Source: Caldilineaceae bacterium (GTDB lineage: Bacteria; Chloroflexota; Anaerolineae; Caldilineales; Caldilineaceae). From it: DNA of 64,000 nt. The stretch lies in the NCBI GenBank assembly GCA_026645575.1, contig JAPKMW010000016.1:78406-142405 (forward strand). Direction: 5' to 3'. Below the pieces are notes generated by a model, which saw only the letters and a list, made by a program, of their open reading frames with translations, searched no databases and was not told the DNA's origin. The translations under genes and the position numbers were made by a program. This document shows, piece by piece, positions 62,246 through 64,000 of the stretch. Each line of letters starts with the position of its first letter. The stretch's first letter is position 1.

Positions 62246-63120
62246 CTCCTACTCATTCTGCACCAGCTTTGGCCCGCACCATGCGTTCGCGTTTTTGGCA
62301 GCGTTTTCGCCGCCATCGGTTAGCCCTCATTGGTGCGTTCTTCCTGGCATTTCTGGTCTTCATTGCCGTCTTCGCACCCCTCGTTGCAACCCATGATCCT
62401 TACGACCTCGATCCCCGCGCCACCAAAGAGCCACCCAATGCGACCTATTTCTTGGGTACGGATACGGCCGGGCGCGATATGTGGGCGCGCCTGGCTCATG
62501 CCGGACGCATTTCGCTTTCGGTGGGGCTGGTTTCGGTTTCGATCTATGTGGTGATTGGCACACTCTTGGGCGCGGTGGCCGCCTACTACGGCGGCTGGGT
62601 TGATTCCGCAATTATGCGTTTTACCGATACGGTCATGAGTTTCCCCGATCTGATTATTATCATCACGGTGGTCTCCTTTATCGGCCCCAGCATCTACAAT
62701 GTTATGTTGGCAATTGGGCTGTTGGGCTGGCCCGGCACCTGTCGGCTAGTGCGGGGTCAGGTGTTGGCCCTGCGCGAGATTGAATTTATCGCCGCGGCCC
62801 ATAGCATTGGCTTGCCCACCCATCGCATTCTCTTTCGCCACATTCTGCCCAATGTGGTGCCCTATCTCATCGTAGTGGCGACGTTGGGCATGGCCGGCGC
62901 CATTCTGACCGAAGCGGGGCTTAGTTTCCTCGGCTTGGGGGTGCAGCCGCCAACGCCCAGTTGGGGCAATATGCTGAACAGCGCCCAGCGGCTCTCGTTG
63001 TTGGAACAATTCCCCCATCTCTGGCTACCGCCGGGGTTGATGATTGCCATTACCGTCTTGAGCATCAACTTTATCGGCGACGCCTTGCGCGATGCCCTGG
63101 ACCCGCGCTTGACTTTATGA
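62242..63120 (+). CDS. ABC importer permease (DppC/OppC type)
   Basis: This 292-residue permease starts at GTG 62242, overlapping the previous stop (GTGA). It has an N-terminal DppC-type cytoplasmic extension (RSRFWQRFRRHRLALIGAFF), a short extracytoplasmic segment (YDLDPRATKEPP, then FLGTDTAGRDMWARL) and the EAA loop (EIEFIAAAHSIGLPTHRILFRHILPN). It forms a heterodimer with the preceding permease. The ATPase subunits are not encoded nearby, so they are either shared or lost. Confidence 0.92.
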   Translation: MTPTHSAPALARTMRSRFWQRFRRHRLALIGAFFLAFLVFIAVFAPLVATHDPYDLDPRATKEPPNATYFLGTDTAGRDMWARLAHAGRISLSVGLVSVSIYVVIGTLLGAVAAYYGGWVDSAIMRFTDTVMSFPDLIIIITVVSFIGPSIYNVMLAIGLLGWPGTCRLVRGQVLALREIEFIAAAHSIGLPTHRILFRHILPNVVPYLIVVATLGMAGAILTEAGLSFLGLGVQPPTPSWGNMLNSAQRLSLLEQFPHLWLPPGLMIAITVLSINFIGDALRDALDPRLTL

Positions 63121-63227
63121 ATGGCGCAATGCGGTGCTGCCCGTCTGCTATACTTTAATCCAGGACTTGTGCTAGGGCCGTTGCTAGGCGATAGTGCGAG
63201 CTATCAGGATATGATTCGACGCTCCAC

Positions 63228-63441
63228 TTAGCGCGTCTCTTCCAGTGTCGCAATCCCCTCCCGCAGCGCATAAAGCGCGGCTTGGGTGCGGTTTGCCAGA
63301 TGCAATTTGCTGAGAATACTGCTGATATGGTTGCCGACCGTGCGTTCACCAATAATCAACGTGTCGGCGATCTCCTGGTTGGTGAGGCCGCGCGCCACCA
63401 ACTTGAGAACCTCTAACTCGCGATCACTCAGGGGATCGGGG
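63228..63441 (-). pseudogene. LuxR-type response regulator, 3' fragment truncated by an IS
   Basis: The minus strand encodes the end of a LuxR/NarL-type regulator: PLSDRELEVLKLVARGLTN, then QEIADTLIIGERTVGNHISSIL, and a short tail ending ATLEETR. This is the complete helix-turn-helix C-terminal domain. The receiver or sensor part is missing: upstream, the frame runs into insertion-sequence DNA at about 63441. No start is available, so it is a disrupted gene. Confidence 0.8.
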
Positions 63442-64000
63442 CTAGGGCAATCGCGTCTTAATGGAATAAAGTGGCGAGTACCTTAAGTAAATAAGTATGA
63501 TTACGAGCGGCTTTGAGGCGCTTGTTACGAATGCCTAGACTGACGGAGGTTTCCTGTTTGAGGGCATTCAACGCAATATGGCGCAAGATGGCAAAATTCT
63601 GTGCGCCCGCATCTTTGCGTAAGCGGGCTTCATCTTCGCGAAAGGCGATGTCCAAGACCCAATGCAAGGAATTTTCTACCTGCCAATGGGAGCGTTTGGC
63701 GGCGAGTAAGGTTGCGGCGGAGGTCTGCAAACTGGAAAGATAGAAATGCTCCTCAATCGTCCGCTTGCCAGCCACCTGGCGCTCATGGCGGACTTTCATC
63801 ACAGTTTGCAGGTTAGCGAAGCGGTCAGCATTGCGCAGATGGCGAAGCACCGCGGGCGTACTAATCGTCCAGGCCTGGCGAATCTCGATCCTACCATGCG
63901 CCTTCTCCACCGTTTTTGCCGTGTCATAAGGATAGGCGGTGAACCCACTAGCGACGAGATCCGTAAAGAGCAAGGCGGTGTCTTCGTACAAATGACCTTG
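63441..64000 (-). mobile_element. ISAs1-family insertion sequence (one end, cut by window edge)
   Basis: The end is placed at about 63441, where CTAGGGCAATCGCGTC begins, resembling ISAs1-family terminal repeats as I recall them. The element carries a transposase gene reading leftward and interrupts a LuxR-type regulator. The other terminus and any target duplication lie outside the window. Confidence 0.7.
63458..64000 (-). CDS. ISAs1-family transposase, C-terminal part
   Basis: About 180 residues are visible; the frame is open to the window edge (QGHLYED...). It shows ISAs1-type motifs: REHF/EEHFYLSSL, HWQVENSLHWVLDIAFREDEARLRKD and ILRHIALNALKQE, which include the third catalytic Glu of the DDE transposase (HWQVEN). 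It ends just inside the IS terminus. The visible part appears intact, so the element may be active. Confidence 0.9.
   Translation of the reverse strand, partial: QGHLYEDTALLFTDLVASGFTAYPYDTAKTVEKAHGRIEIRQAWTISTPAVLRHLRNADRFANLQTVMKVRHERQVAGKRTIEEHFYLSSLQTSAATLLAAKRSHWQVENSLHWVLDIAFREDEARLRKDAGAQNFAILRHIALNALKQETSVSLGIRNKRLKAARNHTYLLKVLATLFH

Noticed and set aside
1..64000. tRNA and rRNA genes
   Set aside because: No cloverleaf with T-loop GGTTCRA pattern and no rRNA-like conserved stretch was recognised; a covariance search (tRNAscan-SE, Infernal) would settle this.

Overview
The window looks like a chromosomal stretch of a Chloroflexota bacterium, probably an Anaerolineae/Caldilineales-type lineage. 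This is inferred from style, not from a marker gene. Exported proteins carry long Pro/Thr 'PTPTATP' stalks and a short aromatic-Leu-Pro motif. Lipoproteins are common, there is a bacterial tubulin-like GTPase next to a VWA protein, and many intergenic gaps hold long, nearly perfect hairpins. No rRNA, tRNA or CRISPR array was recognised.

Layout. 1-8.1 kb: the end of a membrane protein and a one-helix partner, then on the minus strand an amidase whose nucleophile position is Gly, an exported beta-helix protein and a 1234-residue exported DUF11/beta-propeller protein. 8.2-20.2 kb: mostly plus-strand metabolic genes. These are a PhyH dioxygenase, an EamA transporter, a coupled pair ending in a DUF6575 protein, two paralogous methyltransferases flanking a P-loop protein, a Uma2 protein, a coupled pair of a predicted barrel protein and an indoleamine-2,3-dioxygenase homologue, a GSAM-like aminotransferase and a zinc dehydrogenase. 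20.3-24.5 kb: a 1403-residue exported Asp-box repeat protein. 24.7-26.9 kb: two adjacent PD-(D/E)XK nuclease genes (DUF559-like and DUF1016/YhcG-like), each broken by a single in-frame stop. 26.9-31.2 kb: minus-strand double-GNAT, Uma2, KTSC, mannonate dehydratase-like and Gfo/Idh/MocA genes. 31.5-36.3 kb: a FAS1 lipoprotein and a compact type III polyketide synthase locus (PKS, FAD oxidoreductase, convergent methyltransferase). 36.4-41.2 kb: stress and envelope genes (DksA/TraR, Hsp20, DUF2267, phosphoribosyltransferase, LysM-GerMN, LysM). 41.3-46.7 kb: a TetR-headed ABC exporter operon with a clear operator.

47.9-59.2 kb is the most interesting part. It encodes an exported, membrane-anchored VWA protein, a tubulin-like GTPase with intact T1 and T4 loops, and a 1018-residue membrane protein whose N-terminal half looks by eye like a second tubulin-like domain that has lost the T4 glycine loop. 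A minus-strand restriction-modification pair, AT-richer by eye, sits between the last two. I read this as a membrane-spanning cytoskeletal or remodelling module interrupted by a mobile R-M island.

59.2-64 kb holds a peptide/nickel-type ABC importer with a near-consensus promoter, then a LuxR-type regulator truncated by an ISAs1-family insertion sequence that runs off the window. Function assignments rest on motif recognition by eye; no database search was run.
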